DNA from: Gordonia sp. (in: high G+C Gram-positive bacteria)
GTDB taxonomy: Bacteria; Actinomycetota; Actinomycetes; Mycobacteriales; Mycobacteriaceae
Reading direction: 5' to 3'
Assembly (NCBI GenBank): GCA_030152405.1
Contig: JASLJL010000139.1
Coordinates: 1-5,223, forward strand
DNA: 5,223 nucleotides
A model generated the notes under the pieces. It searched no databases. It was not told the DNA's origin and saw only the letters and a program-made list of their open reading frames with translations. This document shows positions 4,798 to 5,223 of this stretch, piece after piece. Position 1 is the stretch's first letter, and each line of letters starts with the position of its first letter. Both the position numbers and the translations under genes were made by a program.

Positions 4798-5055
4798 TCA
4801 GGCCGGTTCAGTAGAGCGCGGCGTGGGCAGTAATTGGTCAGGTGAAGTCCCCTTATTGTCCAACTGTGACTGCCCGGACTGCGAGCGACGGACTAACGAC
4901 CATTCGCCTACTTCTTGGGTCGCTGAGCGCTCTTCGCTTCGCGTCACGGACATGCCAAGTTCAGTGCGGACGGCGGCAGCGTGGGCGCCGGGGGAGCACC
5001 ACTGCTTCGCGGCGAAGTCGTTCAAGGCACGGTCGTCGTCGGTTACGCGATCCAC
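4798..5055 (-). pseudogene. truncated DUF3263-like protein
   Basis: Reading from GTG 5055, residues 5-39 (VTDDDRALNDFAAKQWC from 4, then S-P-G-A-H-A-A-A-V-R-T-E-L-G-M-S-V-T-R) fit the N-terminal helix-turn-helix-like half of PF11662 (DUF3263), a small actinobacterial and actinophage family of unknown function. Its usual pattern there is D-R-A-x-L-x-F then W-x-x-x-G-A-x-E-x-A-I-R-x-x-F-G-L-S-x-T-R-Y-Y-Q. After T38-R39 (near 4939) the expected Y-Y-Q-x-L-N-A-L half is absent, and the frame runs on through low-similarity sequence to a TGA at 4798-4800. In a shifted frame the next codons read R-D-A-K-R-R-A-L-S, resembling the basic C-terminus of the family. This suggests an internal deletion. The start overlaps the stop of an upstream remnant (5043). 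A functional short protein cannot be excluded. Confidence 0.45.
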
Positions 5056-5122
5056 TCCGTGTCGGCGAGCGCGTCCTCGATCGCACCGGTGACCAGTAGG
5101 GCGATCCAGGTGGTGGGCTCAT
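5043..5122 (-). pseudogene. tiny frame-disrupted ORF behind a strong ribosome-binding site
   Basis: An AAGGAG (5129-5134) sits exactly 6 nt before ATG 5120-5122. The ATG frame gives a 53-residue Arg/Pro-rich product to 4961 that looks like an out-of-frame reading. One frame over, the same DNA reads P-T-T-W-I-A-L-L-V-T-G-A-I-E-D-A-L-A-D-T-E-W-I-A and stops at TAA 5043-5045, overlapping the next ORF's GTG by 13 nt as co-translated phage genes often do. That frame has no start codon. A single-base loss just after the ATG would explain this. The peptide is short, so the case is suggestive only. Confidence 0.3.
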
Positions 5123-5139
5123 CAGTGACTCCTTCGTTC

Positions 5140-5156
5140 GGTTCCGGCGGTTCCGG
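5140..5156. repeat. GGTTCCGG direct repeat, period 9
   Basis: GGTTCCGG occurs at 5140-5147 and 5149-5156, separated by one C. It lies between the promoter-like patch and the AAGGAG ribosome-binding site of the minus-strand remnant, in the untranslated leader. It may be an operator or chance repetition. Confidence 0.4.
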
Positions 5157-5177
5157 TCGTGTCCCTCGGGCAACTAT

Positions 5178-5192
5178 TGCTATACAGTGCTA
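5178..5192. promoter_or_regulatory. TGCTA direct repeats, helical-turn spacing, possible operator
   Basis: TGCTA occurs at 5178-5182 and again at 5188-5192, exactly 10 bp apart, in the most AT-rich patch of the right end. On the minus strand this reads TAGCA-N5-TAGCA and overlaps TATAGC, a possible -10 box for the remnant ORFs. Spacing of one helical turn suits a protein contacting one DNA face. No -35 box is clear. Confidence 0.35.
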
Positions 5193-5204
5193 AACGAATG
5201 ACGC

Positions 5205-5223
5205 CCCCGACCAGTGGTCGGGG
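5205..5223. terminator. GC-rich hairpin at window edge, possible terminator
   Basis: CCCCGACCA (5205-5213) and TGGTCGGGG (5215-5223) are perfect inverted repeats about one central G. The stem probably continues past the window end, since C5204 is unpaired here. It could terminate a gene coming from the right or insulate the minus-strand remnant. No T-tract is visible on the left side, so direction is unresolved. Confidence 0.4.

Larger units (their letters stand above)
4793..5223. mobile_element. degraded accessory segment beside tRNA-Ser, probable mobile-element remnant
   Basis: No intact gene is visible in these 431 bases. Composition looks more AT-rich and codon use less regular than in the genes to the left. 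On the minus strand, from right to left, there is a hairpin at the window edge, a promoter-like AT-rich patch with direct repeats, a second repeat pair, a strong AAGGAG ribosome-binding site before a very short frame-disrupted ORF, and an overlapping DUF3263-like ORF cut short. This order resembles the early region of an actinobacterial phage or integrative element. I see no integrase and no second copy of the tRNA 3' end, so the element call is inference and its borders are unknown. Confidence 0.3.

Noticed and set aside
4823..5092. Plus-strand ORF with a C-x-C-x-x-C cluster resembling a small zinc-binding protein
   Set aside because: No ribosome-binding site or family match. The cysteines come from one short stretch (about 4861-4883), and the opposite strand carries the DUF3263-like match.
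4793..5223. Attachment-site duplicate of the tRNA-Ser 3' end
   Set aside because: I looked for a second copy of the T-arm/acceptor segment (GGTTCAAATCCCTCCGCC) and found none in the window, so no att site is called.

Overview
This window looks like a chromosomal segment from a high-GC actinobacterium of the mycolic-acid group (Mycobacteriales; Gordonia, Williamsia or a relative is my best guess, but the genus cannot be fixed by eye). The reasons are strong G/C bias at third codon positions, GTG starts, TANNNT-type -10 boxes set 6-7 nt before start codons, an MmpS-like gene, and a gene block I recall from Mycobacterium tuberculosis: glycolipid-binding protein, tyrA, TadA-associated protein, tadA (Rv3755c-Rv3752c) in the same relative orientations.

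Layout. 1-52: 3' part of tRNA-Arg(ACG), closed by a strong terminator (59-92). 123-138: a textbook CRP/GlxR-type box upstream of a small secreted basic protein of unknown family (234-626) with its own terminator (655-692). 791-1516: a single-pass membrane protein with a proline-rich cytoplasmic arm and an MmpS-like extracytoplasmic domain, without an MmpL partner. 1533-2126: putative glycolipid-binding (DUF1089) protein, converging on tyrA (2130-3083, minus strand). Divergent from tyrA, a leaderless-looking promoter drives the TadA-associated protein (3155-3676) and tadA (3685-4161). 4221-4592: a protein made of 20-residue (60-bp) tandem repeats. 4664-4751: tRNA-Ser(CGA) with promoter and terminator. 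4793-5223: no intact gene, but minus-strand debris: a truncated DUF3263-like ORF, a tiny frame-disrupted ORF behind a strong ribosome-binding site, operator-like repeats, and a hairpin at the window edge.

How it fits together. TadA makes the wobble inosine of tRNA-Arg(ACG), so the editing enzyme, its associated protein and its classic substrate tRNA all lie within about 4.2 kb. tyrA is tyrosine biosynthesis. The MmpS-like and DUF1089 proteins may both relate to envelope lipids, which is inference from family only. The stretch after tRNA-Ser resembles the remains of an integrated element; this tRNA also neighbours integrase/excisionase remnants in M. tuberculosis (Rv3750c/Rv3751, from memory). 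I see no complete new defence or mobile system. The least explained items are the CRP-box secreted protein, the MmpS-like protein without MmpL, the tandem-repeat protein and the decayed block after tRNA-Ser.
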